Below, in pieces: positions 10,141 through 21,882 of a DNA stretch of 64,000 nt (its first letter is position 1; the number at the start of each line of letters is the position of its first letter). The stretch comes from an uncultured Paracoccaceae bacterium (GTDB lineage: Bacteria > Pseudomonadota > Alphaproteobacteria > Rhodobacterales > Rhodobacteraceae), in assembly GCA_947495795.1 (NCBI GenBank), contig CANMAI010000010.1:153721-217720 (forward strand), given 5' to 3'. Both the position numbers and the translations under genes were made by a program. Under the pieces are notes generated by a model. That model made no database searches. It was not told the DNA's origin and was given only the letters and a program-made list of their open reading frames with translations.

Positions 10141-10164
10141 TGTTGCCATTTATTGTCAGCAACA
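10141..10164. promoter_or_regulatory. candidate operator between GST and WYL regulator genes
   Basis: An inverted repeat TGTTGC / GCAACA with a 12-base spacer lies in the 86-base divergent gap, 18 bases before the regulator ATG. It is a plausible binding site for the regulator; there is no independent support. Confidence 0.35.
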
Positions 10165-10181
10165 AGATGCTACTCTGAGCA

Positions 10182-10919
10182 ATGGCCAAATCAGACCGTA
10201 TCCTTCGCCTTATCCAGCTTCTCAGGAGTTTGCCGAAACCAGTGACGGCAGCAGCATTGGCAGAGAAACTGGAGGTTTCAAAACGGACGCTTTACCGCGA
10301 TATAGATGCGCTTCGGCTTGTTGGAGCGCGTATCGATGGAGAAGCGGGGGTGGGCTACACACTCGTCGAAGATATCGCATTGCCCCCGCAAACCCTGACC
10401 AGACTGGAAACAGAAGCCCTGTCTATCGGGCTGGCTGAGGTGCAGTTCAGGGGTGATGCGAAACTGGCTGATGCTGCCCGCGATGCATTTGCCAAAATAA
10501 CGGCGACACTCAAGGAAAGCCAGCAGCGCGATGTGTTGCATGCGGTGAGCCAAGTCTATCGATTCACAAAAAACGATGCATCGGAGGTCGACATGACCGT
10601 AATCCGTGAGGCCTGTTGGTCAGAACACGCTATGCTGCTCAACTATCGCGACCTTGAGGGTTGCGAAACGGAACGGCGTATATATCCGCTGGCTGTTCTC
10701 TATTTTGAGCGGGCAGTAATGCTTCTTGCCTTTTGTCATCTGCGAAATGACTACCGGAAGTTCCATGTGACGCAGATCATCCGTGCGACAACACTGGAGG
10801 AATGCTTTCGGCCGCGACGCGTTCAACTTCTCAATGATTATGTCGCGGATCTTCGCGTGCGGGTCAGAGACTGGGAAGAAAATCCTTCGAAGTTCCAATT
10901 GCGTATCGACCAATCGTGA
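10182..10919 (+). CDS. YafY-type HTH regulator with WYL domain
   Basis: The 245-residue protein has an N-terminal DeoR-like winged helix (RILRLIQLLRSLPKPVTAAALAEKLEVSKRTLYRDIDAL, residues about 5-45) and a downstream WYL sensor domain (about 130-215, including MLLNYRDLEGCETERRIYPLAVLYF and WYL-like contacts). Proteins with this architecture are ligand-responsive transcription regulators. The divergent GST gene is the obvious candidate target. No operon partner follows on the plus strand. Confidence 0.85.
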   Translation: MAKSDRILRLIQLLRSLPKPVTAAALAEKLEVSKRTLYRDIDALRLVGARIDGEAGVGYTLVEDIALPPQTLTRLETEALSIGLAEVQFRGDAKLADAARDAFAKITATLKESQQRDVLHAVSQVYRFTKNDASEVDMTVIREACWSEHAMLLNYRDLEGCETERRIYPLAVLYFERAVMLLAFCHLRNDYRKFHVTQIIRATTLEECFRPRRVQLLNDYVADLRVRVRDWEENPSKFQLRIDQS

Positions 10920-11115
10920 GCTGAAAGCCAACATTGCGGTGCGGAAAGCCGTTGGTGCCGAAGGTTTTTCGAATGGCAACTTTGTCGGCTTAGCGAACGG
11001 TTGAGGGGAGGGTTTTGGGTTTGCAGCAAATATGTCTGGCGGCTTCTGTTTGGTGGTTTCCGAAGAAGGGCCAGCCTCGCTTCGCGCCGCATGAAAGCTG
11101 GCGCTGTTGATAAAC

Positions 11116-11147
11116 AGAGGGCGGTGTTGTTTCCTACACCGCCCTCT
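11116..11147 (-). terminator. terminator of the PstS/OmpA gene
   Basis: A perfect 12-bp inverted repeat (AGAGGGCGGTGT / ACACCGCCCTCT, 8-base loop) starts 12 bases after the stop of the minus-strand gene; GTTTATC follows on that strand. Confidence 0.8.
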
Positions 11148-11159
11148 ATCGCTTTCGGA

Positions 11160-12977
11160 TCAGGCAGCCTTGCGCACCCAGACTTCCACGCGCCGGTTGA
11201 TGGCGCGGCCGTTATCGTCGATCTCGCAGACGGAAGGCGCCAACTCGCTGTAGGATTTTGTCTGGAATTCCACGTTGGTGAGCCGTGATCCTGCCACCCG
11301 GTCGATGGAGCGCGCGACGGAGAGTGCGCGCTGGTTGGAGAGGAAGAGATTGCGGCTGAATGAACCTACGGAATCCGTGAAGCCGACGATGGCCACCTGC
11401 GAGCCATCTGGCAAACCCTCAAGGTAGGAGACCAGACGATCCACATCGTTCAGCTCTTTCTGGCCCAGAGCGCTGGAGCCGGTTGGAAAACGGACAGTTG
11501 TGGAGAGCCTGTCCCAGCTGCGCATATCGTTCAGCATGTCGTTCGCCAGTCCAAGTTCTGTCTGGCCGTTGAGCCCGTTGAACAGAGTGTTGGCACGGCT
11601 TGTGTTCCCGGCCTGGGAAACACGCTCCACCCCGAAGTTCACGAAGCTCGATCTGGCGATGGCATCATCTGCTTCGGGAGACAGGACATACTGGAGGAAA
11701 TTGCGCGCTTCCTGCGGCATGTTATCCGGTCGGTGGTAGAGGTAGAGCCTGCGGCCAAGGGGATATTCCTCCGTTTTTACGGCAAACGGTGTGGCCGTCG
11801 AGGTGATGCCGCAGGAGCTTGTGAGGTCGAGCCTTTTCAGGCCTTCGGAATAGGCAAAGCCCACATAGCCAATGGCGTTTGGGTCATTCTGGACAGCAGC
11901 CGCAATTTCCGGATTGTCCCCCTCGGGATAAACGACACGCGCCGCGAGCGGTGGCTCCTGCCCGGAGAAAACGGCTTTTTCAAAAACACCGCGTGTGCTG
12001 GAGCCATCTTCGCGGGAAATCACGGTGATGGGGGCATTCTTGCCGCCGACCTGCGCCCAGTTGGTAATACGGCCGAGATACATGCCACCGATTTGCTGAA
12101 ACGTGAGGCCGGTAACCGGGTTGTCGGGGTGCACGATCACGGCGAGGCTGTCCACCGCGATCACCGTCTCATGGTCCGGGTCCGTCATCACGCCCGCACC
12201 GGCAGCCAGCATCTCTGCCGCCTCACCCGATTTAACGCGGCGTGATGTCATACCGAACTCAGCTGCCTTTACGGCGAGGGCATCGAAGGCATCGCCGGAT
12301 CCGGTGGCCACAACCAGATGTTCGCTTACCACACGGCCGGAACCGTTGTTGCCTACAAAGCGATCCAGTGTCTCGATCTCGGAGACCTGTATCCTCTCAT
12401 CCCTGGCATTGAGATAGTCTGCGTAGCCTTCCATGAGATATGGCATCAGGCCGAGGCCAACGGTATCCGAGCCTGCAAAACGCACGTCTACCGTCGCAGG
12501 ATCGAAAGGTGCCGTAGGCGCGATGCTGGCCACAAGTGTCTCCTTGGGAGCGCCAGACGACGGGCAGCCTGGCCCGCTGCAAATCATCTCATTTACACCG
12601 GCGCGGATCTTGCCGAGAGACGTTTCGACCACGTACTGATCATTCTCGAACGCCAGAAGCTTTCCGGTGACAGTCAGCGAGCCGTCCGGCGTCTGCATCT
12701 GTACCATCTCACCGATGATAACCTTTGGCCCGAGATCCGGGCAGCCTCCGCCTTCACAAGCCATATCGGCAGCACTGACCCGCATGTTTCCGAGAGCGGT
12801 TTTGATCAGATAGATTTCGTTCTCGAACGAGAGCAGATCGCCGGTGATCTGCACATTGCCATCCTGACTGACAAGCTTGACCGGTTCGGCCGTAGCGCTG
12901 ACTGCTGAAAGACCGCAGCCAAGGGCGAGGACGGTTGATGCAAGCTTCGTGATATTCCTATCGGGTACGCACTTCAT
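11160..12977 (-). CDS. secreted PstS-like substrate-binding protein fused to OmpA domain
   Basis: The 605-residue protein has a signal peptide (KLASTVLALGCGLSAVSATAEP), then two tandem repeats of about 55 residues (near 30-80 and 90-140), each ending in a paired-cysteine motif (CEGGGCP, CSGPGCP). A PBP_like/phosphate-binding domain follows (RFAGSDTVGLGLMPYLMEGYADYL; VISREDGSSTRGVFE; PNAIGYVGFAYSEGLK). A C-terminal OmpA domain (about 490-605) carries FTDSVGSFSRNLFLSNQRALSV and NRRVEVWVRK. It is therefore expected in the periplasm, tethered to peptidoglycan through the OmpA domain. The ligand is probably phosphate or another oxyanion by family, but this is inference. Confidence 0.85.
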   Translation of the reverse strand: MKCVPDRNITKLASTVLALGCGLSAVSATAEPVKLVSQDGNVQITGDLLSFENEIYLIKTALGNMRVSAADMACEGGGCPDLGPKVIIGEMVQMQTPDGSLTVTGKLLAFENDQYVVETSLGKIRAGVNEMICSGPGCPSSGAPKETLVASIAPTAPFDPATVDVRFAGSDTVGLGLMPYLMEGYADYLNARDERIQVSEIETLDRFVGNNGSGRVVSEHLVVATGSGDAFDALAVKAAEFGMTSRRVKSGEAAEMLAAGAGVMTDPDHETVIAVDSLAVIVHPDNPVTGLTFQQIGGMYLGRITNWAQVGGKNAPITVISREDGSSTRGVFEKAVFSGQEPPLAARVVYPEGDNPEIAAAVQNDPNAIGYVGFAYSEGLKRLDLTSSCGITSTATPFAVKTEEYPLGRRLYLYHRPDNMPQEARNFLQYVLSPEADDAIARSSFVNFGVERVSQAGNTSRANTLFNGLNGQTELGLANDMLNDMRSWDRLSTTVRFPTGSSALGQKELNDVDRLVSYLEGLPDGSQVAIVGFTDSVGSFSRNLFLSNQRALSVARSIDRVAGSRLTNVEFQTKSYSELAPSVCEIDDNGRAINRRVEVWVRKAA

Positions 12978-13506
12978 TGGATTGCTCCTACACTTGATAC
13001 ACAGATGCGCGGCTTTTGGGCGCGCAAAGACGAAAAACTGGCCAAAAACTTCAGTTATATAATTTTATGAATATTTAGCTTTTGAGAAAAATGCGACGTT
13101 TTTGTGACGCCAGTGTCTGAAGAACGACAAACCCTTCCAATTCGTCTCAGTTTCATGCCCGTTCTTCGAAACTTTTGTTTCGCGCTGCGTGACCCGGCAG
13201 TTACGCGGCCCACGGGCCATGGCGAATGGCGGGCGCCACATATTCAACTTAAGGGGTATAGTTGCGAGATTCGCCCTGATCACCTTGTCTGAAACACTTT
13301 GAAATGCGCAAAGCGTCGCAGGGGCTGGGCCGGACGTTCCAAAACGGTTGGAATATTGAGCAAATCTTTCTGTCGCACCGCAGTAAGGCCGCTTGCCACG
13401 TGGGGGAGGCTCTGCTATCACCGCGCCGATTTCATCGGGTGTGGCTCTCACATCCGCTTGGCCTGTTTGTGCACACAAACGGGCTCCAACCACAGACGGG
13501 GTGAAC
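12978..13506. other. intergenic region upstream of the F1-ATPase operon
   Basis: About 530 bases separate the divergent PstS/OmpA gene and atpH. No convincing coding frame is seen. The region should hold both promoters. A 5-bp hairpin GGCCC-AC-GGGCC at 13207-13218 is the only structure I noticed. Confidence 0.5.
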
Positions 13507-14067
13507 GTGTCAGATACCGCTTCTCTTACTTCTGGTATTGCGGGCCGCTATGCGACGGCGTTGTTTGAACTTGCGAAAGATGCTGGCGGGATAGACGGAC
13601 TGGAAAGCGATATCGATGCGCTGTCTGCCGCTCTTGATGAGAGCGCTGAGTTGCGCGATCTGATCTCTTCGCCGATCTACAGCCGGGCCGATCAGGGCGC
13701 AGCCATGGGGGCCATTGCCGCCAAGATGGGGCTCGGCTCTCTGGTGGCCAACACTCTGGCGCTGATGGCGTCCAAGCGGCGGCTTTTCGTGCTGCCCGGG
13801 TTGATCAAGGCGGTTCAGGGGCTGATTGCGCGGGAGCGTGGTGAGGTGACTGCCGAGGTGCGTTCGGCGCAGGCTTTGAGCAAGGCGCAGATGGACGAAT
13901 TGGCCGCGACGCTGAAAAAGGCCGAGGGCAAGACAGTAAAAATCGAGACGACAGTGGATGAAAGCCTGATCGGTGGCCTGGTGGTCAAGGTCGGCTCGCG
14001 GATGATCGACACATCGATCCGCTCCAAACTCAACAATCTTCAAAATGCTATGAAAGAGGTCGGATAA
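13507..14067 (+). CDS. atpH: ATP synthase F1 subunit delta
   Basis: Delta links F1 to the b-subunit stator of the ATP synthase. The 186-residue product has the typical start [20 protein letters not shown], conserved [25 protein letters not shown], and the C-terminal [31 protein letters not shown] 13507 fits family length; GTG 13501 is an in-frame alternative. It opens the F1 operon atpH-A-G-(small ORF)-D-(methyltransferase)-C, and atpA follows after one base. F0 genes are not in the window, as expected for alphaproteobacteria where the F0 operon lies elsewhere. Confidence 0.95.
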   Translation: MSDTASLTSGIAGRYATALFELAKDAGGIDGLESDIDALSAALDESAELRDLISSPIYSRADQGAAMGAIAAKMGLGSLVANTLALMASKRRLFVLPGLIKAVQGLIARERGEVTAEVRSAQALSKAQMDELAATLKKAEGKTVKIETTVDESLIGGLVVKVGSRMIDTSIRSKLNNLQNAMKEVG

Positions 14068-14068
14068 T

Positions 14069-15601
14069 ATGGCGATCCAAGCTTCAGAGATTTCTGCGAT
14101 CCTCAAGGACCAGATCAAGAACTTCGGTCAGGATGCGGAGGTGGCCGAAGTTGGCCGCGTGCTGAGCGTTGGCGACGGGATTGCGCGTGTGCACGGGCTG
14201 GACAACGTGCAGGCCGGTGAGATGGTTGAGTTTCCGGGTGGTATCCGGGGTATGGCGCTGAACCTTGAGATCGACAATGTGGGTGTTGTGATCTTCGGTT
14301 CCGACCGGGACATCAAAGAGGGTGACACCGTCAAGCGGACGAACTCCATCGTGGACGTGCCAGTGGGCAAGGGCCTGTTGGGCCGCGTTGTGGATGGCCT
14401 TGGCAACCCGATTGACGGCAAGGGCCCGATTGAAGCTGCGGAACGCCGGGTGGCCGATGTGAAGGCGCCGGGGATCATCCCGCGAAAGTCTGTTCATGAG
14501 CCGATGTCGACCGGCCTTAAGGCGATTGATGCGCTGATCCCGATCGGTCGTGGCCAGCGCGAGCTGATCATTGGCGACCGTCAGACGGGGAAATCTGCCG
14601 TTGCGCTGGACGCCGTGCTCAACCAGAAATCCGTGAACGACACGGATGATGAGAGCAAGAAGCTTTACTGCGTTTACATCGCCATCGGGCAGAAACGTTC
14701 CACCGTGGCACAGCTGGTGAAGAAGCTCGAAGAGACGGGCGCGATGGAATATTCCATCGTTGTGGCGGCAACGGCTTCCGAGCCTGCGCCGATGCAGTAT
14801 CTGGCTCCTTATTCCGCGACTGCGATGGCCGAGTATTTCCGCGACAACGGCATGCATGCTCTGGCGATCTACGACGATCTTTCCAAGCAGGCCGTGGCGT
14901 ATCGCCAGATGTCGCTCCTGCTCCGCCGCCCGCCGGGCCGCGAAGCCTATCCGGGTGATGTTTTCTACCTCCACTCTCGCCTGCTGGAGCGTTCGGCGAA
15001 GCTGAACGAAGACAATGGATCGGGCTCTCTGACGGCTCTGCCGATAATCGAGACGCAGGGCGGCGACGTTTCGGCCTTTATTCCAACGAACGTGATCTCC
15101 ATTACCGATGGGCAGATCTTCCTTGAAACGGAACTGTTCTATCAGGGTATCCGTCCGGCTGTGAACACCGGCCTTTCCGTTTCGCGTGTGGGCTCTTCGG
15201 CGCAGACAAAGGCGATGAAGTCGGTGGCGGGTTCGATCAAGCTGGAACTGGCACAGTACCGCGAGATGGCAGCGTTTGCGCAGTTCGGTTCCGATCTTGA
15301 TGCGGCAACGCAGCGCCTTCTCGCACGTGGCGCGCGACTGACGGAGCTTCTGAAACAGCCGCAGTATTCACCCCTGACAACCGCCGAGCAGGTGATCGTG
15401 ATTTACGCGGGCTCCAACGGGTATCTCGACAAGATCGCCGTGGACAATGTGGGCCGCTACGAGAAGGGCCTGCTGACGCTTCTGCGCGGCAGCCATTCCG
15501 ATCTTCTGGCCGATATCACCAACAATGATCGTAAGGTTGCCGGTGATCTGGAAGAGACGATCAAGGGTGTGCTCGACGATTACACCAAAGATTTCGCCTG
15601 A
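14069..15601 (+). CDS. atpA: ATP synthase F1 subunit alpha
   Basis: The 510-residue alpha subunit is complete. Key features are the P-loop GDRQTGKSA (about residue 170), [15 protein letters not shown], and the alpha-signature [17 protein letters not shown] including the arginine finger region. Length is normal. It starts one base after the atpH stop, so translation is probably coupled. It acts in the F1 hexamer with atpD in the membrane-bound ATP synthase. Confidence 0.97.
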   Translation: MAIQASEISAILKDQIKNFGQDAEVAEVGRVLSVGDGIARVHGLDNVQAGEMVEFPGGIRGMALNLEIDNVGVVIFGSDRDIKEGDTVKRTNSIVDVPVGKGLLGRVVDGLGNPIDGKGPIEAAERRVADVKAPGIIPRKSVHEPMSTGLKAIDALIPIGRGQRELIIGDRQTGKSAVALDAVLNQKSVNDTDDESKKLYCVYIAIGQKRSTVAQLVKKLEETGAMEYSIVVAATASEPAPMQYLAPYSATAMAEYFRDNGMHALAIYDDLSKQAVAYRQMSLLLRRPPGREAYPGDVFYLHSRLLERSAKLNEDNGSGSLTALPIIETQGGDVSAFIPTNVISITDGQIFLETELFYQGIRPAVNTGLSVSRVGSSAQTKAMKSVAGSIKLELAQYREMAAFAQFGSDLDAATQRLLARGARLTELLKQPQYSPLTTAEQVIVIYAGSNGYLDKIAVDNVGRYEKGLLTLLRGSHSDLLADITNNDRKVAGDLEETIKGVLDDYTKDFA

Positions 15602-15628
15602 ATTCGGACAGACTAGGGAGACCGGCAC

Positions 15629-16501
15629 ATGCCGAGCCTTAAGGACCTGAAGAACCGGATCGAAACCGTGAAATCCACGCGGAAGATCACGAAGGCCATG
15701 CAGATGGTGGCCGCGGCGAAACTGCGCCGGGCTGAGGAAGCGGCGCAGGAGGCGCGGCCTTATGCAGAGCGTATGAATGCTGTGCTCAGCAATCTGGCGC
15801 AGGGGGCCGCGAACAGCCCTTCTGCACCGAAGCTGCTGAAGGGCACTGGTGCGGACGAAACGCATCTGCTGATTGTGGCCACTTCCGAGCGTGGTCTTTG
15901 CGGGGGGTTCAACAGCTCCATCGTGAAGCTGGCGCGCCGGGAAGCGCAGCGGCTGCTGGCGGCTGGCAAGACTGTGAAAATCCTGACTGTTGGCAAGAAG
16001 GGGCGCGAACAGTTGCGCCGCGATCTTGGCGACCATCTTGTTGATCACGTTGATCTTTCCGAGGTGAAGAAGGTTGGCTACAACCACGCGGCCTCTATTG
16101 CGACGGATGTGCTGGCGCGCTTTAGCGCAGACGAGTTTGACGTGTGCAAGCTTTACTATGGCCAGTTCAAATCCGTAATCAGCCAGGTGCCGACGGAATT
16201 GCAGCTGATCCCGACCACATTTGAAGAGACCGAAGAAGCGGTTTCCGTGAGCTACGATTACGAGCCGGAGGAAGAGGCGATCCTCGCCGACCTTCTGCCG
16301 CGTTCCGTAGCGACACAGGTGTTCACGGCCTTGTTGGAAAACGCGGCATCCGAGCAGGGCGCGCGGATGTCTGCGATGGACAACGCCACGCGCAACGCGG
16401 GTGAGATGATCGACAAGCTGACGATCCAGTACAACCGCTCGCGGCAGGCCGCGATTACGAATGAACTTATCGAAATTATCTCGGGCGCAGAGGCGCTGTG
16501 A
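15629..16501 (+). CDS. atpG: ATP synthase F1 subunit gamma
   Basis: The rotor shaft of F1. The 290-residue product starts [34 protein letters not shown] and ends with the family signature [56 protein letters not shown]. It follows atpA by 27 bases with GGGAG upstream. Its TGA overlaps the ATG of the following small gene by one base. Confidence 0.97.
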   Translation: MPSLKDLKNRIETVKSTRKITKAMQMVAAAKLRRAEEAAQEARPYAERMNAVLSNLAQGAANSPSAPKLLKGTGADETHLLIVATSERGLCGGFNSSIVKLARREAQRLLAAGKTVKILTVGKKGREQLRRDLGDHLVDHVDLSEVKKVGYNHAASIATDVLARFSADEFDVCKLYYGQFKSVISQVPTELQLIPTTFEETEEAVSVSYDYEPEEEAILADLLPRSVATQVFTALLENAASEQGARMSAMDNATRNAGEMIDKLTIQYNRSRQAAITNELIEIISGAEAL

Positions 16502-16953
16502 TGAGAGTGCTTGTTCTCGCCTTTTTGCTTTTTGCAGGGACCACGGCGTCGGCTACAAAAGAAATATTTGGGGAGATCTATAACGCTTGCGTAAACACGA
16601 GTGTTGATGATGACTATATACATCGTGAGTTCTTGGATGATCTCACGCTGCATCAGTTTTGTGCGTGTGTGGAAACCAATGCCCTTAGGGCGATTGAACA
16701 TGAAAATGCTGATGCAAGCGATTTCACTGTAGGATACCAGATGCTTGCAGAGCGATCTCAGGAGATGGGAATGCCGATATCGGAGGTTCGCAAGATGTAT
16801 CTTCGGGATGCGTTTGATCGTGATGATCCGTTTTCGGGCCAACTTCTCCAGATAGAATTGGTGGAACAGACTGCATCAATCGCGTCTGCATTCAGCAAGG
16901 CTAACGGGGCCAAACCGTACAAGATCGATTGCCGTCCGCTGGACTTGCGCTAG
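16501..16953 (+). CDS. small secreted protein of unknown function inside the atp operon
   Basis: A 150-residue product starts with a signal peptide (RVLVLAFLLFAGTTASATK), followed by an acidic, helical body with three cysteines near the N-terminus (YNACVN and FCACVE). I do not recognise the family. The ATG shares its first base with the atpG TGA, so the gene is translationally coupled to atpG. It sits between atpG and atpD, where the core operon usually has no gene. Codon use is AT-richer than the flanking atp genes, suggesting later insertion. Starting at GTG 16498 adds one residue only and is less likely. Confidence 0.7.
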   Translation: MRVLVLAFLLFAGTTASATKEIFGEIYNACVNTSVDDDYIHREFLDDLTLHQFCACVETNALRAIEHENADASDFTVGYQMLAERSQEMGMPISEVRKMYLRDAFDRDDPFSGQLLQIELVEQTASIASAFSKANGAKPYKIDCRPLDLR

Positions 16954-17009
16954 AGAGAAACGAGCCCCGCGTCATGGTGGGAGCACAAAGGACCAAATGG
17001 AGACGATAA

Positions 17010-18434
<1,425 letters not shown>

Positions 18435-18447
18435 TCGGATCGGGGCG

Positions 18448-19134
18448 GTGAACCTTTTCAAGCAGTATGCCGCCCGCTTCGCTTCGGCCTCCGAGACGGT
18501 GGGGCCGACGCCGAAAAATTGGAAGAACCTGCCTTTTTGCCGCGAAAACCATCGTGAGGTTTTTCATTCTGCTCGCAGAATCGAGAGCCTTGGAAAGTAT
18601 CTCCCCAAGGGCGGTCATGGAGCGGAGCTCGGAGTGTTCTGGGCACATTTCTCAGAACGTCTTCTGAAGGAGGCAGAGCCATCTCGGCTGGATCTGGTGG
18701 ACGGGTGGGACCTATTGTTTGGCGAGACTTTCCCAAGCTGGAAAAACTACACGAATTTCGGCAAGCTCAAGACGGCCGATGCGATGCAGGCGGCTCTGGA
18801 TCTGGAAGCGGCGTATCCCGATGTGGTGAAGGTTCATAAAACCTTTGTAGACACGTACTTTGCCAGCCTGCGCGACAATACACTGGATTGGATCTATGTA
18901 GATGCCAGCCACAAATACGACTCGGTTATCAAAGATCTGCGCAACGCGTTGCGCGTGGTCAAGCCGGATGGTGTGATCCTCGGTGATGACTATTATCCAA
19001 AAGGTAACAAGTCTCATCCCGGCGTTCGCCGTGCTGTAGACGAGATTGTTGCCGAAGCAGGGTTGGAACTTGCGGTCGAGCCCTATTTTCAATACGTTCT
19101 GTTGCGGCCTGATAGTCCGCGACCCCAAGCCTAA
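18448..19134 (+). CDS. class I SAM-dependent methyltransferase inside the atp operon
   Basis: The 228-residue protein has an AELGVFWAHFSERLL glycine-rich motif I, DLVDGWDLLFGE, and LDWIYVDASHKYDSVIKDLRNALRVVKPDGVILGDDYYP, which matches Methyltransf_24-type enzymes that act on sugars or small molecules. Start GTG 18448 lies 13 bases after atpD. The stop is 12 bases before atpC, so it is part of the same transcript. A role in ATP synthase is not implied by its sequence. Confidence 0.75.
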   Translation: MNLFKQYAARFASASETVGPTPKNWKNLPFCRENHREVFHSARRIESLGKYLPKGGHGAELGVFWAHFSERLLKEAEPSRLDLVDGWDLLFGETFPSWKNYTNFGKLKTADAMQAALDLEAAYPDVVKVHKTFVDTYFASLRDNTLDWIYVDASHKYDSVIKDLRNALRVVKPDGVILGDDYYPKGNKSHPGVRRAVDEIVAEAGLELAVEPYFQYVLLRPDSPRPQA

Positions 19135-19146
19135 GGAATCTGCGAC

Positions 19147-19530
19147 ATGCATCTTGATATCGTAACACCCGAACGGCAGCTCATGTCTGCTGAGGTTTCC
19201 ATGGTGCAGATCCCCGGAATGGAAGGGGATATGGCGGTGATGGGAAACCACGCGCCGACGATTACGACGTTGCGCCCCGGCGTGCTGACCGTGACGGGCT
19301 CCGACGGTGTGGAGGAGTTTGTGGTAACGGGTGGATTTGCCGAGATTTCGGCAGCTGGCACTTCCGTTCTGGCAGAGCAGGCTGTGCCGCGTGGCGAAGC
19401 GGGTACTGAGATGCTTGAGGAGCTTCTTGCCAGTGCAAAGGAGGCGCTGGCAAGCGCTGATGACGCTTCCAAGGCCGCTATGGGCCAGCGCGTAAACGAT
19501 ATTTCCGACCTGATGGGCCGTATGGGCTGA
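19147..19530 (+). CDS. atpC: ATP synthase F1 subunit epsilon
   Basis: The 127-residue product shows the N-terminal beta-sandwich (LDIVTPERQLMSAEVSMVQIPGMEGDMAVMGNHAPTITTLRPGVLTV) and a short helical C-terminus typical of epsilon, the regulatory rotor subunit. It ends the F1 operon. Confidence 0.95.
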   Translation: MHLDIVTPERQLMSAEVSMVQIPGMEGDMAVMGNHAPTITTLRPGVLTVTGSDGVEEFVVTGGFAEISAAGTSVLAEQAVPRGEAGTEMLEELLASAKEALASADDASKAAMGQRVNDISDLMGRMG

Positions 19531-19541
19531 ACGCATGGGCG

Positions 19542-20573
19542 GTGGAGCGGCTCTCTGTGTTTGAGACGCTCTACTGCCATATCGGTTCTCACAAAACCGC
19601 AACAACCTCTATCCAGCGTTCTCTGCTGGCCAGCCCATCCGTGCTTTCGGATGCGGGCTACTGGTTCGTGGCCGAGCGGGCGCATGTGCTGACGCATTTT
19701 GCGGCAAATCCTGCGCGTATCCACCCCGATATGGTGCGGCGGCGCGGGCGGGAGGAGGTGGACCGGCTTGGGCTTGCGGCGGTGGCGGGAATGGAGGCTG
19801 CGGCGGAGAGTTCTGCCGTGCAGCATGCCATTTTCAGTACCGAGGAGGCTTTGTTTCTGAGCGCTGCCGAGGTTGCGGAAATGGCGGTGTTCTTCAAGCG
19901 ACTGAGCCGCAGGGTTGTGATAATTTACTATGTTCGTCATCCACTTAGCCGGTTGCCATCGGTGCTGACTGAAGCTGTCAAATCCGCCGGTGGGCGGTTG
20001 GGCATGGGGCTTGAGCGGATGGTTGAGGATTACCGATCCGTGCTGGCACCATGGATTGCGAGCTTCGGGAATGAGGCGCTGGATGTGCGCTCGTTTGTGC
20101 CTGACACCATGCCGGAAGGAAGCCCGGTTTGCGATTTCTGCCATGCGATTGAGGCACCCTCTCTCTATCCGAAGCTGGATGTGGTGCGGGAGAATGACGG
20201 GCTTTCGGCGGCAGCTGTGATGATCAAGAGCGCCTTGAATGGCACGGGAGCGGTGCAGGGGCATGACAAGGCTCTGGTGGATTTGCTGGCGGAGATCGAG
20301 GGCCCTAAGCTGGGGCTTTCTGCGGCGGATATCGCGCCTTTACGGCCTCGGATCGAGGAGAATCTGGCTTATCTGGAAGCGACTTTCGGGATTACTTTAC
20401 CCGAGCCTGAGTTGCGGCCGGTGGAAATGAATCGGAATATTATCTTTGATGATCAGGCGCTTGCATCAATCGGGAAGGCCCTTCTGGGTTCCGTTGAGGA
20501 GACGCGGGAGTTGCGCAAGCGCTTCTGGGCGCTGAAGCAAGCGCACAAGCGGCTGAAGGATCGATCAGGCTGA
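19542..20573 (+). CDS. sulfotransferase-like protein
   Basis: The 343-residue product carries HIGSHKTATTSIQRSL near the N-terminus, which matches the 5'-phosphosulfate (PAPS) loop of sulfotransferases, and IIYYVRHPLSRLPSV about residue 127, which matches the 3'-phosphate motif (RxPxxRxxS). The C-terminal half has no recognisable domain. It begins at GTG 19542, 12 bases after atpC, and so may be carried on the atp transcript. The acceptor is unknown. It converges on prs with only 12 bases between the stops. Confidence 0.65.
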   Translation: MERLSVFETLYCHIGSHKTATTSIQRSLLASPSVLSDAGYWFVAERAHVLTHFAANPARIHPDMVRRRGREEVDRLGLAAVAGMEAAAESSAVQHAIFSTEEALFLSAAEVAEMAVFFKRLSRRVVIIYYVRHPLSRLPSVLTEAVKSAGGRLGMGLERMVEDYRSVLAPWIASFGNEALDVRSFVPDTMPEGSPVCDFCHAIEAPSLYPKLDVVRENDGLSAAAVMIKSALNGTGAVQGHDKALVDLLAEIEGPKLGLSAADIAPLRPRIEENLAYLEATFGITLPEPELRPVEMNRNIIFDDQALASIGKALLGSVEETRELRKRFWALKQAHKRLKDRSG

Positions 20574-20585
20574 TACTACCGGCCT

Positions 20586-21599
20586 TCAGGCGGCGGGGTA
20601 GGCAGCCTCGTAGATCGGGGCGAGGGTGGAGAGATCGAAGAGGGATGAGACGGAGGTGCCGTTTGCGATGTTCTGGATCGCCTGCGCAAAGATCGGTGCC
20701 GTTGGAATGATGCGGATGTTCTTGGTGGCGCGGACGGCGGGGGTGGGCTCAATACTGTCTGTGATGACCAGAGATTTCATCGCCGAACTTGAGATCCGCT
20801 CCACCGCCGGGCCGGAGAGGACGCCGTGGCTGATATAGGCGTGCACTTCCTTGGCGCCCGTTTCCTTCAACAATTCCGCGGCCTTACAGAGTGTACCCGC
20901 AGTATCGACCATATCGTCGATCACGATGCAGGTGCGGCCCTCCACCTCGCCGATCACGTTCATCGCGGCAGCCTCTCCGGGGGCTGCGCGGCGCTTGTCC
21001 ACGATGGCGAGATCTGCGCCGATACGCTCTGCGAGTTCGCGTGCGCGGGCCACGCCGCCGACATCGGGAGAGACGACAGTGATTTCCTTCAAGTTATTGA
21101 AATTATGCTGGATATCGAGCGCAAAGACAGGTGCTGCATAGAGGTTATCCACCGGGATATCGAAGAAACCCTGGATCTGGGCGGCGTGGAGATCCAGGGT
21201 CAGCACGCGTTCTATGCCTGACTGGGTGATCAGATTGGCCACCAGCTTGGCGCTGATCGGTGTACGGGCCTTGGTTCGGCGATCTTGCCTTGCGTAGCCG
21301 AAATAGGGGATCACGGCGGTGATGCGGGCGGCAGATGAGCGGCGGAGCGCATCGGAAATGATGAGCAATTCCATGAGGTTATCGTTGGCGGGATTGGAGG
21401 TGGACTGTATGATGAACATATCCTCGCCGCGCACATTCTCGAACACTTCAACGAAGATCTCGGCATCGTTGAACCGCTCGACGCGGGCGTTGCAAAGCTG
21501 AACCTTCTCGCCCCTGTGGAAACTCATGCGGCGGGCCACCGATTCCGCGAGCACCATGTTGGAATTGCCGGAGATCAGCTTGGGTTGCTTTGCGTTCAT
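20586..21599 (-). CDS. prs: ribose-phosphate pyrophosphokinase (PRPP synthetase)
   Basis: Makes PRPP from ribose 5-phosphate and ATP for nucleotide, histidine and tryptophan synthesis. The 337-residue product has the family start [74 protein letters not shown] and the PRPP loop [20 protein letters not shown] lies just upstream of two adjacent ATGs; ATG 21599 is chosen on spacing (6 bases) and ATG 21602 adds only one Met. It converges on the sulfotransferase-like gene. Confidence 0.95.
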   Translation of the reverse strand: MNAKQPKLISGNSNMVLAESVARRMSFHRGEKVQLCNARVERFNDAEIFVEVFENVRGEDMFIIQSTSNPANDNLMELLIISDALRRSSAARITAVIPYFGYARQDRRTKARTPISAKLVANLITQSGIERVLTLDLHAAQIQGFFDIPVDNLYAAPVFALDIQHNFNNLKEITVVSPDVGGVARARELAERIGADLAIVDKRRAAPGEAAAMNVIGEVEGRTCIVIDDMVDTAGTLCKAAELLKETGAKEVHAYISHGVLSGPAVERISSSAMKSLVITDSIEPTPAVRATKNIRIIPTAPIFAQAIQNIANGTSVSSLFDLSTLAPIYEAAYPAA

Positions 21600-21780
21600 C
21601 ATCTGTCCTCTGAAACCGCCCACCACGTGCGCGTTCGCTTAGCATTGTGCGCCGCACTTGCATAGGGGCAGGGAGGGGATTTGGAGAATATGGATTTGGT
21701 ACGGGTTTGGTAATGTTTAGGGAGTGCAAAATTCCCGGGATCTGGGTGTTTTGTCGATTTTCGGGGCGGGGCGAGGTGGT

Positions 21781-21818
21781 GGTAATGGATTTCGTTACCT
21801 GAGAGGTAATGGATTTCG
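21781..21818. repeat. 14-bp direct repeat between prs and the AraC gene
   Basis: GGTAATGGATTTCG occurs at 21781-21794 and again at 21805-21818, with an inverse-like GTTACC between. Role unknown; it could be a regulator site for prs. Confidence 0.4.
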
Positions 21819-21833
21819 AATTGAGGGAGGAAT

Positions 21834-21851
21834 GGTGGGTTAACACCCACC
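21834..21851. terminator. hairpin downstream of the AraC-type gene
   Basis: GGTGGG / CCCACC with a 6-base centre forms a stable hairpin 31 bases past the AraC stop. It is a probable terminator or extragenic palindrome. Confidence 0.4.
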
Positions 21852-21882
21852 CTACGACTTCATGGCTGGAGGCTGCGTTGGC

